Shown here: positions 24,774 to 34,014 of the stretch, piece after piece
Position numbering within the stretch: the stretch's first letter is position 1
Layout: each line of letters starts with the position of its first letter
NCBI GenBank assembly: GCA_900184925.1
Contig: FXYJ02000006.1
Location: forward strand, 62,001 to 126,000
Reading direction: 5' to 3'
Origin: Ruminococcaceae bacterium HV4-5-B5C
GTDB taxonomy: Bacteria; Bacillota; Clostridia; Oscillospirales; Acutalibacteraceae
DNA length: 64,000 nt
Notes under the pieces: model-generated
Database searches by the model: none
What the model saw: the letters and a program-made list of their open reading frames with translations, nothing else
What the model was told of the DNA's origin: nothing
Program-made: the position numbers and the translations under genes

Positions 24774-26018
24774 TTATCGGACCTGGCCGCTGCCGGTCAC
24801 GATGAATTTTGTTGTCGTCAGTTCGCGGACGCCCATCGGCCCGCGCGCGTGAAGCTTCTGCGTCGAGATGCCGATCTCCGCGCCGAGGCCGAATTCGCCG
24901 CCGTCCGTAAAGCGGGTGGAGGCGTTCACATAGACCGCCGCGGAATCCACACCCTCCGTAAACCGACGGGCGCTTTCGTAGCTCTGCGTCACGATGGCCT
25001 CGCTGTGACCGCTCGAATACTGCGCAATGTGCGCCATGGCCTCTTCCAGACTGTCTACGACTTTGACGGACATAATATAGTCGAGGTATTCCGTGCCGTA
25101 GTCTTCCTCCGACGCCGGTACAACACAGTCCCCGAGGATGGCGCGTGTGCGTTCGCATCCGCGCAGCTCCACATGCTTTTCGTCGAGTCGCTTTTTGATG
25201 GCGGGCAGAGTCTTTTCGGCGACAGCGCTGTGGACAAGCAGGGACTCCGCCGCATTGCAGACCGAGGGCCGGGAGGTTTTGGCATTGAACACGATTTCCG
25301 CGGCCATGGCAACGTCTGCGGATTCATCCACATAGATGTGGCAGTTGCCCCACCCGGTCTCAATCACCGGAACGCGGGCATGCTCCGCCACGGAGCGAAT
25401 CAGCTTTTTTCCGCCGCGCGGAATCAGCACGTCGAGATACCCGGTCAGCGACATCATTGCCTCGGCGGATTCGTGCGATGTGTCGGGAACGAGCTGGACA
25501 CAGTCGGCCGGAAGACCGGCGTTTTCCACGGCTTCGCGAAGAACCCGCTCCGTCGCGAGGTTCGTGCGCAGCGCTTCTTTTCCGCCGCGGAGGATTACGG
25601 CGCTGCCCGCCTTGATGCAGATGGCAGCCGCGTCCGCCGTGACGTTCGGCCGCGCCTCATAGATGATGCCGATGACGCCGAGCGGCACGCGGATTTTTTC
25701 GATGCGCAGGCCGTTCGGGCGCGTGATGCCCGAGATAACCTCGCCCACCGGGTCGGTCTGGGCGGCGACGTTCCGCAGGCCTTCCGCCATGCCCCTGATG
25801 CGCGCTTCGCTCAGGGCGAGGCGGTCGAGCAGGGCTTCGCTCATGCCGGCCGCACGGGCCGCTTCGAGGTCTTCCCGGTTTGCCGCAAGAAGAGCCGGGG
25901 CTTCGCGTTCCAGGCCGTCCGCCGCCGCAAGCAGGGCAGCGTCCTTCTTCGGCCCCGCCGACGCGAGCGCGCGCGAAGCTTCTCTTGCCTTTTTTCCCAT
26001 TTCGGTCAGGTCCGTCAT
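24774..26018 (-). CDS. proA: Glutamate-5-semialdehyde dehydrogenase (gamma-glutamyl phosphate reductase)
   Basis: This 414-residue NADPH-dependent enzyme reduces gamma-glutamyl phosphate to glutamate semialdehyde, the second step of proline synthesis. Family stretches are VPLGVIGIIYEARPNVTADA, LRGGKEALRTNL, the catalytic cysteine in RPSVCNAAESLLVH and HARGPMGVRELTTTKFIV at the end. Normal length. It follows proB by 23 bases with a GGGGGATTC ribosome site. The two products channel the unstable acyl phosphate. Confidence 0.97.
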   Translation of the reverse strand: MTDLTEMGKKAREASRALASAGPKKDAALLAAADGLEREAPALLAANREDLEAARAAGMSEALLDRLALSEARIRGMAEGLRNVAAQTDPVGEVISGITRPNGLRIEKIRVPLGVIGIIYEARPNVTADAAAICIKAGSAVILRGGKEALRTNLATERVLREAVENAGLPADCVQLVPDTSHESAEAMMSLTGYLDVLIPRGGKKLIRSVAEHARVPVIETGWGNCHIYVDESADVAMAAEIVFNAKTSRPSVCNAAESLLVHSAVAEKTLPAIKKRLDEKHVELRGCERTRAILGDCVVPASEEDYGTEYLDYIMSVKVVDSLEEAMAHIAQYSSGHSEAIVTQSYESARRFTEGVDSAAVYVNASTRFTDGGEFGLGAEIGISTQKLHARGPMGVRELTTTKFIVTGSGQVR

Positions 26019-26041
26019 GATGAATCCCCCTTTTGCCTATT

Positions 26042-26842
26042 CTAGTCTTTGCCGGTGCCGAAAACTGTCCCAATCTGCGCCCCTTCAAAAAGGGTATAGA
26101 GCTTTTCGGGCACGGCCCCGCTCATAACGCAGCAGGTGATGCCCGCCTCGTTGGCGAGCGCCGCGGCCTGCACCTTGGTGCACATGCCGCCGGTGCCCCG
26201 GTTGGAGCCGCTTCCGCCCGCAAGGGCTTTTATTTCCGGTGTGACGACCGGCACGAACGGGATGCGTTTCGCGTCCGGCTCGACCGACGGGTTCCCGTCG
26301 TAGAGGCCGTCGATGTCGGTCAGGATGACGAGAAGGTCCGCTCCCACAAGGCGCGCAACGATGGCCGAAAGCGTGTCGTTGTCACCGATGCGGGCGCCCT
26401 CCAGTTCATCGACGGCCACGGTGTCGTTTTCATTCACGATCGGGATGATGCCCATGCCGAGAAGCTCCATGAATGTGTTCTCGGTGTTCCTGCGGTTGTG
26501 CTCGTCCGCAACGACGTCGCCCGTCAGAAGCACCTGCGCCACGGTAAGGTTGTATTCGCCGAAGAATTTATCGTACATGAACATCAGCTCGCACTGGCCC
26601 ACGGCGGCAATTGCCTGCCGCTTCGCCGTTTCCTGCGGCCGGTTCGGGAGGCCGAGCTTTCCGACGCCGACGCCGATGGCGCCCGATGTGACAAGGATGA
26701 TCTCCCTGCCGGAGTTCTGCAGGTCGCTGAGCACCCTGCAGAGGCGCTCGATCCTGCGGAGGTTCATTTTTCCGTTTTCATAGGTCAGCGTGGAGGTTCC
26801 CACCTTCACCACGACCCGCTTTGCCTGTGTGATTGCCGACAT
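26042..26842 (-). CDS. proB: Glutamate 5-kinase, short form without PUA domain
   Basis: This 266-residue enzyme phosphorylates glutamate, the first step of proline synthesis. The amino acid kinase fold is complete: VVKVGTSTLT at the start, LVTSGAIGVGVGKLGL, NENDTVAVDEL, LLVILTDIDGLYDGNP and GTGGMCTKVQAA. The C-terminal PUA domain of the roughly 370-residue E. coli-type enzyme is absent, which is a known short form. It heads the proBA operon. Feedback inhibition by proline is likely retained in the kinase domain. Confidence 0.96.
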   Translation of the reverse strand: MSAITQAKRVVVKVGTSTLTYENGKMNLRRIERLCRVLSDLQNSGREIILVTSGAIGVGVGKLGLPNRPQETAKRQAIAAVGQCELMFMYDKFFGEYNLTVAQVLLTGDVVADEHNRRNTENTFMELLGMGIIPIVNENDTVAVDELEGARIGDNDTLSAIVARLVGADLLVILTDIDGLYDGNPSVEPDAKRIPFVPVVTPEIKALAGGSGSNRGTGGMCTKVQAAALANEAGITCCVMSGAVPEKLYTLFEGAQIGTVFGTGKD

Positions 26843-26935
26843 ATTGTTTCCGCCTCTCGCCCGTATCAGGGAAGTATGGTTTGATTATATCACAAATGTG
26901 AAAAACGGTCGATAAATTTCCTGACGGCATTGCAC

Positions 26936-26971
26936 AAAAAAGGGGAAGAGCGGCTTTCGCCGCCCTTCCCC
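26936..26971 (-). terminator. Intrinsic terminator
   Basis: GGGGAAGaGCGGC/GCCGCcCTTCCCC stem followed on the minus strand by six T; it ends the transcript of the small gene at 27026-27256 before proB. Confidence 0.88.
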
Positions 26972-27025
26972 CGGGGACCCTGGCTGCCGGTCTAACGCCC
27001 GAGACGGGAGGCCCCGGCGGTACGG

Positions 27026-27256
27026 TCATTCGGCATATTTTTTCAGAAGCCGGCGAATCTGCTCATAATCAGCAAAATGGGTCGGCTTTCCGGTAAGATA
27101 GGATAAGGTATACTCCCATTCCTCAAGGCCGTACCGGGCGGGGTCAGTTTCAAGGAGCAAACGGCAGATCTTTTTGAGCTTCGAAACATCCCGCAGGGAC
27201 GAAATCAGGCAGTCGGCCCGGGCCGCTAAATCCTCCAGAAGTTTTCCCTTTGACAT
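27026..27256 (-). CDS. Small hypothetical helical protein
   Basis: This 76-residue protein is mostly helical and charged (KLLEDLAARADCLISSL, LKKICRLLLETD, YEQIRRLLKKYAE), with no membrane segment. A GGAGGGAATTG lies upstream of the ATG. It is divergent from the XRE regulator and shares its 144-bp control region, which suggests it is a target of that regulator (inference). It could be an antitoxin-like or adaptor protein, but no family was recognised. Confidence 0.65.
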   Translation of the reverse strand: MSKGKLLEDLAARADCLISSLRDVSKLKKICRLLLETDPARYGLEEWEYTLSYLTGKPTHFADYEQIRRLLKKYAE

Positions 27257-27400
27257 CAGTTTTTTACAATTCCCTCCTTTTCCATTTTTATCATAGGGCG
27301 GAAAGAATGATCTGTCAACTATCTGGATACTATATGGTTAGAAATATTATCCGAAAGCGAACATAAATTCAGTACACTGTCAGAAAGGAGGTGATTTGAG

Positions 27401-27706
27401 TTGGTATACGATTTCGGCTATCGGCTGAAGAAGCTCAGAAAGAACAAGAGAATGACACAGGAAGGAGCGGCAAAAAGGCTGGGCGTCTCTAAAACAACAA
27501 TCAGCGGCTATGAAAACAACGTAAAAAACCCTTCGCTGGAAACGCTGACGAAGCTGGCGTCTCTTTATGGAGTTTCCACTGATTACATCCTTGGACTGGA
27601 GCGGAGGAAAATGGTGGCAATTGACGGCCTGAGCGCATCCCAGGAGGAAATCATCAGAAGACTTATCATGGAATTCCGAAGCGAACAGAAAAAGGAAGGC
27701 CTGTAA
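27401..27706 (+). CDS. XRE family transcriptional regulator
   Basis: This 101-residue protein has a Cro/C1 helix-turn-helix at residues 7-62 (LKKLRKNKRMTQEGAAKRLG, VSKTTISGYENNVKNPSLET, LYGVSTDYILGLE) and a short helical C-terminal extension (SQEEIIRRLIMEFRSE). The start is TTG with AAGGAGG 9 bases upstream. It is divergent from the small gene at 27026. The interval holds GGATA and TATCC arms about 18 bases apart that could be its operator. A strong terminator follows. Confidence 0.9.
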   Translation: MVYDFGYRLKKLRKNKRMTQEGAAKRLGVSKTTISGYENNVKNPSLETLTKLASLYGVSTDYILGLERRKMVAIDGLSASQEEIIRRLIMEFRSEQKKEGL

Positions 27707-27760
27707 GAGGCTGCGCGAAAAGGCATGCTGCTGCCTTGCGCAAACTTTCCCTAGAACATA

Positions 27761-27802
27761 AAAGCGTCCTGAGATGGGTTTGGGGCCATCTCAGGACGCT
27801 TT
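27761..27802. terminator. Long bidirectional intrinsic terminator
   Basis: AAAGCGTCCTGAGATGG/CCATCTCAGGACGCTTT is a perfect 17-bp stem with A- and T-rich ends, between the convergent XRE gene and pnp. Confidence 0.93.
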
Positions 27803-27826
27803 ATTCAGGTTAAAATGCGGGTTGCC

Positions 27827-30040
27827 TTACTGGCGGGGATTCGGCCTTCCTCCAAAACCGCGGTTTCCGCCCGGACGGCGGTCGCGGTCAAAGGAACGGC
27901 GCGGCGGGCGCTGCTCGGAGGAAATGTCGTTCTCCGGCACAAGGCCGTCGACTTCGATGAGCGCTTCGCGGCGGGAAAGGTTCAGTCTTCCCTTTTCGTC
28001 GATGTTTAGCACCTTGACCATCACTTCGTCGCCGACGTTGACCACATCGGTGACCTTGTCGACGCGCTTGACGTCGAGCTGCGAAATGTGCACGAGGCCT
28101 TCCTTGCCGGGGGCAATCTCAACGAATGCGCCGAAATCCATCAGGCGGGTAACCTTGCCGTTGTAAATGGAGCCCGGCTCCGGGTCGTTGACGATGGTGT
28201 CGACAATGCCGATGGCGCGCTTGCAGTTGTCGAGGTCGATGCCCGAAACATAGACATGACCGTCCTCTTCCACGTCGACCTTGACATCGCACTCGGCGCA
28301 GATCTTCTGGATAACCTTGCCGCCGGTGCCGATGACTTCGCGGATCTTTTCGACCGGGATGGCGATAGTCAGCATCTTCGGCGCGTAGGGCGAAAGCTCC
28401 TTGCGCGGCTCCGGGATGGCTTTGAGCATAATGTCGTCAATGATATAGTCGCGGGCCTTGTGGGTCTTGTAGAGCGCTTCCTTGACCATTTCAGGGGTCA
28501 GGCCGGTAATTTTCAGGTCCATCTGGATGGCCGTGATGCCCGCGTGGGTACCCGCAACCTTGAAGTCCATGTCGCCGAAGAAGTCTTCGAGGCCCTGAAT
28601 GTCGACCATCGTCATCCAGCGCTCGCCCTCGGTGATGAGGCCGCAGGAGATGCCGGCAACGGGAGCCTTGATCGGCACGCCCGCGTCCATGAGTGCCAGC
28701 GTGGAGCCGCAGATGGAAGCCTGCGACGTGGAGCCGTTGGAGGAAAGCACTTCGGAAACGAGACGCAGCGTGTACGGGAAGTCGTCAACAGACGGCAGAA
28801 CCGGCACGAGAGCGCGTTCCGCGAGGGCGCCGTGGCCGACTTCGCGGCGGCCCGGGCCGCGGCTCGGCTTTGTTTCGCCGACGGAGTAGGAGGGCATGTT
28901 GTAATGGTGGATATAGCGCTTGCTGAGCTCCTCGTCGATGCCGTCGAACGACTGCTGGTCGTCGAGGGAGCCGAGCGTTGCGACCGTGAGCACCTGCGTC
29001 TGGCCGCGGGTGAACATTCCTGAGCCGTGAGCGCGGGGCAGCAGGCCGACTTCCGCGGCCAGCGGACGGATTTCATCCATCTTTCTGCCGTCGACGCGCT
29101 TCTGCTCGTCGAGCAGCCAGCGGCGCACAACGTATTTCTGTGTTTTATAGAGGCACTCGTCGATCTTCTTTGTCTGGTCGGGGTAGGCCTCGTCGAATTT
29201 TGCATGAACCTTTTCGTAGATCGGAGCAAGGCGCTCGTCGCGGACATTCTTGTCGTCCGTATCCAGCGCGGCGCGGATCTCGTCGATGGAAAATTCCTTG
29301 ACGGCGTTCAGCATGTCCTCATCCGGCTCATTGCTCGGGTAGGAGAATTTTGCTTTGCCGATTTCTGCCTGAATGCCCTTGATGAACTCAATGATGGCCT
29401 GGTTGGCCTTGTGGCCCGCCATAATGCCGCCGTACATCACGTCGTCCGGAATCTCATCGGCTCCGGCTTCGATCATGGCGATGCGGTCGGCTGTGGAGGC
29501 GACGGTGACGGCCATACTGGACTTTTTGCGCTGCTCCGACGTCGGGTTAATGACGTACTCATTGTCGACGTAACCGACGGAAACACCCGAGATCGGGCCG
29601 TTCCACGGGATGTCGGAAACGGAAAGGGCGATGGAAGTGCCGACCATTGCGGCGATTTCCGGCGCGCAGTCGTGGTCGACGCTCATGACGGTGCAGACGA
29701 CCGAAACGTCGTTGCGCATGTCTTTGGGGAACAGCGGGCGGATCGGGCGGTCGATGACGCGGGAGGTCAGGATGGCCTTGTCGGTCGGACGGCCTTCGCG
29801 CTTGAGGTAGGAGCCGGGGATCTTGCCCACGGAATAGAGCTTTTCTTCAAAGTCGACGGAGAGCGGGAAGAAGTCGACGCCTTCGCGGGGCTTTGTCGAA
29901 GCGGTCGCGGCTACGTGAACCACGGTATCACCGTAGCGCACAAGGCATTCTCCGTTTGCAAGCTGTGCCATTTTGCCGGTTTCAACCGTCAGCGGCCGGC
30001 CTGCAAAGTCGGTTTTGTAAACTCTGTAGTTTTCAAACAT
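27827..30040 (-). CDS. pnp: Polyribonucleotide nucleotidyltransferase (PNPase)
   Basis: This 737-residue phosphorolytic 3'-5' exoribonuclease is the core mRNA decay enzyme. Two RNase PH domains flank a helical linker: the first at about 10-230, the second at about 320-550 (HGSGMFTRGQTQVLTVATLG and MDFKVAGTHAGITAIQMDLK). A KH domain (IREVIGTGGKVIQKICAE) and an S1 domain (GKVTRLMDFGAFVEIAPGKE) follow, then an Arg/Gly-rich tail. It follows rpsO across a terminator, the standard order. Confidence 0.98.
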   Translation of the reverse strand: MFENYRVYKTDFAGRPLTVETGKMAQLANGECLVRYGDTVVHVAATASTKPREGVDFFPLSVDFEEKLYSVGKIPGSYLKREGRPTDKAILTSRVIDRPIRPLFPKDMRNDVSVVCTVMSVDHDCAPEIAAMVGTSIALSVSDIPWNGPISGVSVGYVDNEYVINPTSEQRKKSSMAVTVASTADRIAMIEAGADEIPDDVMYGGIMAGHKANQAIIEFIKGIQAEIGKAKFSYPSNEPDEDMLNAVKEFSIDEIRAALDTDDKNVRDERLAPIYEKVHAKFDEAYPDQTKKIDECLYKTQKYVVRRWLLDEQKRVDGRKMDEIRPLAAEVGLLPRAHGSGMFTRGQTQVLTVATLGSLDDQQSFDGIDEELSKRYIHHYNMPSYSVGETKPSRGPGRREVGHGALAERALVPVLPSVDDFPYTLRLVSEVLSSNGSTSQASICGSTLALMDAGVPIKAPVAGISCGLITEGERWMTMVDIQGLEDFFGDMDFKVAGTHAGITAIQMDLKITGLTPEMVKEALYKTHKARDYIIDDIMLKAIPEPRKELSPYAPKMLTIAIPVEKIREVIGTGGKVIQKICAECDVKVDVEEDGHVYVSGIDLDNCKRAIGIVDTIVNDPEPGSIYNGKVTRLMDFGAFVEIAPGKEGLVHISQLDVKRVDKVTDVVNVGDEVMVKVLNIDEKGRLNLSRREALIEVDGLVPENDISSEQRPPRRSFDRDRRPGGNRGFGGRPNPRQ

Positions 30041-30174
30041 TGCTTTTCCTCCGTATTCTGTAATTATTATTCTCAGAGCGCGGCAGGTTTAGCAATAAAA
30101 CCGGCGTCTTCCGCCCGGAAGGCGCTCGTTTCACTGCTAAGTCCCACAGCACCCGGATTTACGCAAAACAGGGG

Positions 30175-30202
30175 AAAAGGCAGACGGCACCCGCCGCCTG
30201 CC
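30175..30202 (-). terminator. Intrinsic terminator/attenuator between rpsO and pnp
   Basis: On the minus strand GGCAGGCGGC/GCCGTCTGCC (one G-U) is followed by TTTT. It lies 16 bases after the rpsO stop; partial read-through would feed pnp. Confidence 0.8.
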
Positions 30203-30217
30203 CTTTCGTCTGCGAAA

Positions 30218-30484
30218 TTACTTCCTGATATTCAGTTTTTCGATGATAACGCGGTAGCGCGCAATATCGTTTTTCTGCAGGTAGTTCAGCAGGCTGCGGC
30301 GCTGGCCGATCATTTTGTACAGGCCGCGGCGGGAGTGATGGTCCTTCTTGTGAACACGCAGGTGCTCGGTCAGAGCGCTGATGCGGTTCGAGAGAACGGC
30401 GATCTGGACTTCCGGAGAACCGGTGTCGCCTTCATGAAGGGCATACTGCTGGATAATTTCGTTCTTTTCTTCTTTTCTAAGCAT
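30218..30484 (-). CDS. rpsO: 30S ribosomal protein S15
   Basis: This 88-residue primary 16S rRNA-binding protein has the expected family length. The family core is intact: [40 protein letters not shown] and [20 protein letters not shown]. It has its own promoter at 30586-30614 and a GC-rich leader. Many bacteria autoregulate rpsO through leader structure, and paired GGGGAT/CCCC elements are visible upstream of the start. pnp follows. Confidence 0.98.
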   Translation of the reverse strand: MLRKEEKNEIIQQYALHEGDTGSPEVQIAVLSNRISALTEHLRVHKKDHHSRRGLYKMIGQRRSLLNYLQKNDIARYRVIIEKLNIRK

Positions 30485-30585
30485 GTTTTTCCACCTTTTT
30501 CAAATTCCCGCAGTCACAGAAAAGGGCTGGTGAAATCCCCGAAACGGGGCAATCCCCAGATCCGTGAAAGGGGTATAACAGAGTC

Positions 30586-30614
30586 AGTATATCACACACT
30601 CCCAGTTTTGTAAA
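30586..30614 (-). promoter_or_regulatory. Promoter of rpsO
   Basis: Minus strand: TTTACA (30609-30614), 17-base spacer, TATACT (30586-30591), giving a leader of about 95 bases. Confidence 0.8.
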
Positions 30615-30641
30615 CAGGTAGGTGCATCGCTGAAATTTTAT

Positions 30642-31574
30642 TCAGAGCCGGGCAAAAAGAGCCGGATTTTCGCGGTAAAACTGCTCCGCCTGCCCGCCGT
30701 TGCGAAGGATCTCCGCGCGGAGTTCCGCAAGGCTCCCGAATTTCTTTTCCGGCCGGAGAAACTCCAGCAGGCCGACGCGCACGGTGCGGCCGTAAAGGTC
30801 GGGCCCCCGGTACGACGGCATCCACGTTTCGGCGAGGACGGCGTCGGAGCCGACGGTCGGTTTCACGCCGACGTTTGTTACCCCGAAGGTTATTGTTTCC
30901 CCGATCGTCACGGCGGATACGTAGACGCCGAACTTCGGGCGGACAAGCTCCGGGGGAACGGTCTGGTTGAGCGTGGGAGTGTCGAGCTGTCTGCCGAGCT
31001 TCCGGCCTTCCACCACAGGCGACTCATAGGCGAACGGCCTGCCGAGCAGACGCGCGGCCTCCCCCGCGCGTCCTTCCGAGATCAGCCCGCGGATGCGGGT
31101 TGAGCTGACGGGGCCGCCTTCTTCCAGCACGGCGTCCGCGACGGAGGTTTCAATGCCGTGTGCCGCGCAGAGGCGGCGAAGCTCTCCGCTGCCCGCTTTT
31201 CCACCGAGGCCGAAAGTGAAGTTGAAACCGCAGCATGCCGTTTTGGCCCGGCAGACGCCTGAAAGAATGTGTGAGACAAACGCTTCCGGCGAAAGCGAGC
31301 GGATGGCTTCGAAATCCGCGAGGTAAAGGCGCTCCACGCCCATTTCACCGATCCGACGGATCTTTTCCTCCTCGGGAAGGAGGAGCCCGCCGAACCCGGA
31401 ACCGCCCGCCTTCGGGTTCTCCGAGAAGGTGAACACGGTTGGAACAAGCCCGCGGCTTTTTGCCGCAGCCGCGAGCGAAATTACTTTTCTGTGGCCGGGG
31501 TGCAGCCCGTCGAAGCTGCCGAGCGCGACGGCGCAGTCTTCCCCGGCGGGTGAAAGATCTCTGATGATGTCCAT
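30642..31574 (-). CDS. ribF: Bifunctional riboflavin kinase/FMN adenylyltransferase
   Basis: This 310-residue enzyme makes FMN and FAD from riboflavin. The N-terminal nucleotidyltransferase carries ALGSFDGLHPGHRKVI (HxGH-type site) and the second signature SSTRIRGLISEGRAGEAARL. The C-terminal riboflavin kinase has GRQLDTPTLNQTVPPE, where the usual GFPTAN is changed to LDTPTLN, and GVKPTVGSD. AGGAG lies upstream of the ATG. It ends the large translation-factor cluster, 126 bases after truB. Confidence 0.95.
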   Translation of the reverse strand: MDIIRDLSPAGEDCAVALGSFDGLHPGHRKVISLAAAAKSRGLVPTVFTFSENPKAGGSGFGGLLLPEEEKIRRIGEMGVERLYLADFEAIRSLSPEAFVSHILSGVCRAKTACCGFNFTFGLGGKAGSGELRRLCAAHGIETSVADAVLEEGGPVSSTRIRGLISEGRAGEAARLLGRPFAYESPVVEGRKLGRQLDTPTLNQTVPPELVRPKFGVYVSAVTIGETITFGVTNVGVKPTVGSDAVLAETWMPSYRGPDLYGRTVRVGLLEFLRPEKKFGSLAELRAEILRNGGQAEQFYRENPALFARL

Positions 31575-31700
31575 GCTAAAAGAATCTCCTGAAAAAGAAT
31601 ACTTCCGGCCGTGGGCCGGAAATTAAAAGACAGCGAATAAGATATCCCGGAGGCTGAGCGCTCCGCAAAAGCAGGGGCTTCTGCGGAACCGCCTCACTGA

Positions 31701-32609
31701 TTAAGAAATGATTCCCGGAAAAAGACGGAGAACCGCAAGCTCCGTGCCGCGGATTTCGCCGAGACCGAGGAAGCCGCCCTCCTGCGAAAGCACGCGGAAG
31801 CGCGACCCTTCGCCCGCCTGCGTCCCGCGCAGAGAAGTACGGATCAGGTCAAGCGCGCCGCCGTTCGAAAAGCGAACCGCCTGCGCCGGGGACACGGCGA
31901 CCGTCGGGAAGGAGGAGAACAGCGACTCCACCGGGAGAACACGCTCCGCGAGCAGGCCGCGCGCGGCGAGTGACTTCGCTTCCTCCGGCGTGACCGCTTC
32001 GGCGAGCGAATAGCCCGAAGCCCGCGTGCGCCGCAGCGAAGACATAACGCCGTATGTACCGAGCGCCTCACCGAGGTCGGCGCAGAGTGTTCGGATGTAA
32101 GTTCCTTTGGAACAGGCGACGTAAAGCCTGCCGCTCCGGGAGGCTTCGTCGAACTCCGTCAGCTCCAGCCGGAAAATGGTGACGGGTCGTTTTTCGCGTT
32201 CCACCTCAAGGCCCTGCCGCGCAAGATCATAAAGGCGCCGCCCGTTCACGCTCACGGCGGAATACATCGGCGGCGTCTGCAGAATCGCTCCGCGGAGCGG
32301 TGCGAGGGCGGCTTCCACCTGCCCGCGTGTGACCAGGGCATCGCTTTCCGCGACGGTTTTCCCGGTTGTGTCCTGCGTGTCGGTGGCAAAGCCGAGGCGA
32401 AACCCCGCTTCATATTCCTTTTGTGTGTCTTCGAGGAACGGCAGCGCCCGCGTCGCCGCTCCGAGAAGGAGGGGCAGAACGCCCGTTGCCATCGGGTCAA
32501 GAGTTCCGGTGTGGCCGATCTTGCGCTCATGGCACACGCCGCGCATCAGGGCGACCACGTCAAATGAAGTGAAGCCTTCCGGCTTGTCCATCACAATGAT
32601 TCCGTTCAT
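31701..32609 (-). CDS. truB: tRNA pseudouridine(55) synthase
   Basis: This 302-residue enzyme makes the T-loop pseudouridine 55 of tRNAs. The N-terminal catalytic motif GHTGTLDPMATGVLP contains the nucleophilic aspartate. MDKPEGFTSFDVVA at the start and the later YVACSKGTYIRTLCADLGE are family-defining, and a C-terminal PUA-like part is present. The start overlaps the nrnA stop by four bases (ATGA), showing translational coupling within the cluster. Confidence 0.97.
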   Translation of the reverse strand: MNGIIVMDKPEGFTSFDVVALMRGVCHERKIGHTGTLDPMATGVLPLLLGAATRALPFLEDTQKEYEAGFRLGFATDTQDTTGKTVAESDALVTRGQVEAALAPLRGAILQTPPMYSAVSVNGRRLYDLARQGLEVEREKRPVTIFRLELTEFDEASRSGRLYVACSKGTYIRTLCADLGEALGTYGVMSSLRRTRASGYSLAEAVTPEEAKSLAARGLLAERVLPVESLFSSFPTVAVSPAQAVRFSNGGALDLIRTSLRGTQAGEGSRFRVLSQEGGFLGLGEIRGTELAVLRLFPGIIS

Positions 32610-33559
32610 ACGCCCTCGCTCAGATACCTCTCTGCCGCCGCAAGGATTTTCTCTGCAGCTTCCCCCACGGGCATTGCCAGAGTGCAGCCCGCGGCGCCCT
32701 TGTGTCCGCCGCCCCCGAAGTGCCCGCAGATGACGGAGGCGTCCGCCGGGGGCCTTGCCCTCAGCGAGACCTTATATGCGCCGTCGTCTTTCTCGCGCAG
32801 CGTGATGCCGATGCGCACGCCTTCGATAGAGCGCGGAATGGAAGCGATGCCGTCGAGGTCGTCCTCCACAACTCCCGTTTCGCCGATCATCTGCTTTGTG
32901 ATCAGGATCAGCGCAATTTCACCGTGCCGCGTAAAGCGGATGGAGTCGAGCACACGGCGCTCCATTTCGATGCGCGCGCGGCTTTTCGTGTCGAACATCG
33001 CACGGTCGATCTCCACCGAATCGGCTCCGGCTTCGATCAGCTCCGCCGCGATGCGGTGCGTCCGGGGCGTGGTGTTCACATATTTGAAGCAGCCCGTGTC
33101 TGTCGTAACTCCCGTGTAAAGCGAGTCGGCGAGAAGCCGGTCGAGCGGCACGCCGAGGAGCTTCAGCAGGTCGAAGATGATCTCACATGTTGCCGCCGCC
33201 GTGGGATCAACGTAAGACTCCGCGGCAAACGGTATTCCCGAGCGGTGATGGTCGACGGCAAAGTCGATCTTCCCGTAGCGCGAAAGCAGCGGTTCGCCGA
33301 GAAGGGACCGGTCCGCGACATCGACGGAAACAACGAGCCCGTTCTCAAAATCATCGTCCGGAAGGTCGCGGAACAGAAACGCATACTTCGGCCCGATGGG
33401 GTCGGAACAGTGTACGGCCGCCCGTTTGTCAAGGCGGCGAAGGGCACGGCAGAGGGCGGTGCCCGCGCCGAGCGTGTCGCCGTCCGGGAACTGGTGACAG
33501 AGGATGGTCACGCGCTCCGCGGAGCGCAGGGCCTCCGCAATCTGCTCAAGGGTTGCCAT
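32606..33559 (-). CDS. nrnA: DHH-family oligoribonuclease/pAp phosphatase NrnA
   Basis: This 317-residue manganese-dependent phosphoesterase degrades nanoRNA and dephosphorylates pAp. DHH motifs are present: CHQFPDGDTLGAGTAL (motif I), VSVDVADRS, AVDHHRSGIPF (the DHH motif), and the DHHA1 glycine loop CGHFGGGGHKGAAGC near the C-terminus. AGGAGG precedes the ATG. It overlaps rbfA by 14 bases and truB by 4, so it belongs to the same polycistron. Confidence 0.95.
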   Translation of the reverse strand: MATLEQIAEALRSAERVTILCHQFPDGDTLGAGTALCRALRRLDKRAAVHCSDPIGPKYAFLFRDLPDDDFENGLVVSVDVADRSLLGEPLLSRYGKIDFAVDHHRSGIPFAAESYVDPTAAATCEIIFDLLKLLGVPLDRLLADSLYTGVTTDTGCFKYVNTTPRTHRIAAELIEAGADSVEIDRAMFDTKSRARIEMERRVLDSIRFTRHGEIALILITKQMIGETGVVEDDLDGIASIPRSIEGVRIGITLREKDDGAYKVSLRARPPADASVICGHFGGGGHKGAAGCTLAMPVGEAAEKILAAAERYLSEGV

Positions 33560-33905
33560 GGTCGTCCTCCTTCAGCTCGTTGAGGATGCGCGAGATGTTC
33601 GCACCGTATTCGATGGAGTCGGTGGCGCGGAACAGAAGCTCCGGAACCTTCCGGAGCGAAAGACGCGAACCCAGCTCGTGGCGGATGAACCCGGAAGCGG
33701 AGCGCAGGCCCTTTACGGCCTCTTTCGCGCGGTCCAGCCCATCCATGGAACTCACGTAAACAGTGCAGAAGGAAAGGTCGTTCGTCACCTCCACGCGCAG
33801 GATGCTGATCAGCCCCTGAACGCGCGGATCTTTCAGTTCGCGGAAAATTGCGGTCAGTTCCCGCAGAATGTCTTCCGTGACACGGCCCATCTTATGGCTT
33901 GGCAT
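33546..33905 (-). CDS. rbfA: Ribosome-binding factor A
   Basis: This 119-residue KH-like protein matures the 5' end of 16S rRNA and the 30S subunit. It starts MPSHKMGRVTEDILRELTAI, continues with DPRVQGLISILRVEVTNDLS and ends with PELLFRATDSIEYGANISRI, all family-typical. AAGGAGG precedes the ATG. It lies 109 bases after infB; the gap includes GCAGG-N5-CCTGC (33926-33940), resembling a palindrome family seen elsewhere in this window. Confidence 0.96.
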   Translation of the reverse strand: MPSHKMGRVTEDILRELTAIFRELKDPRVQGLISILRVEVTNDLSFCTVYVSSMDGLDRAKEAVKGLRSASGFIRHELGSRLSLRKVPELLFRATDSIEYGANISRILNELKEDDHGNP

Positions 33906-34014
33906 ATGCTTTTTTCCTCCTTGCGGCAGGCTGAACCTGCGCGCACGCCCCGCCGTTCGGCAGGGTGCGGTTGAAAAGCCCTGCCCGGCGGGAGAGTCTC
34001 AAAATTTCGCTGAA

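Noticed and set aside
26042-26842. Truncated proB (missing PUA domain) as a pseudogene
   Set aside because: The kinase domain is complete and short glutamate 5-kinases without PUA are a known, functional form.
30485-31700. FMN riboswitch in front of ribF
   Set aside because: No RFN-element motifs are seen; ribF belongs to the translation-factor cluster.
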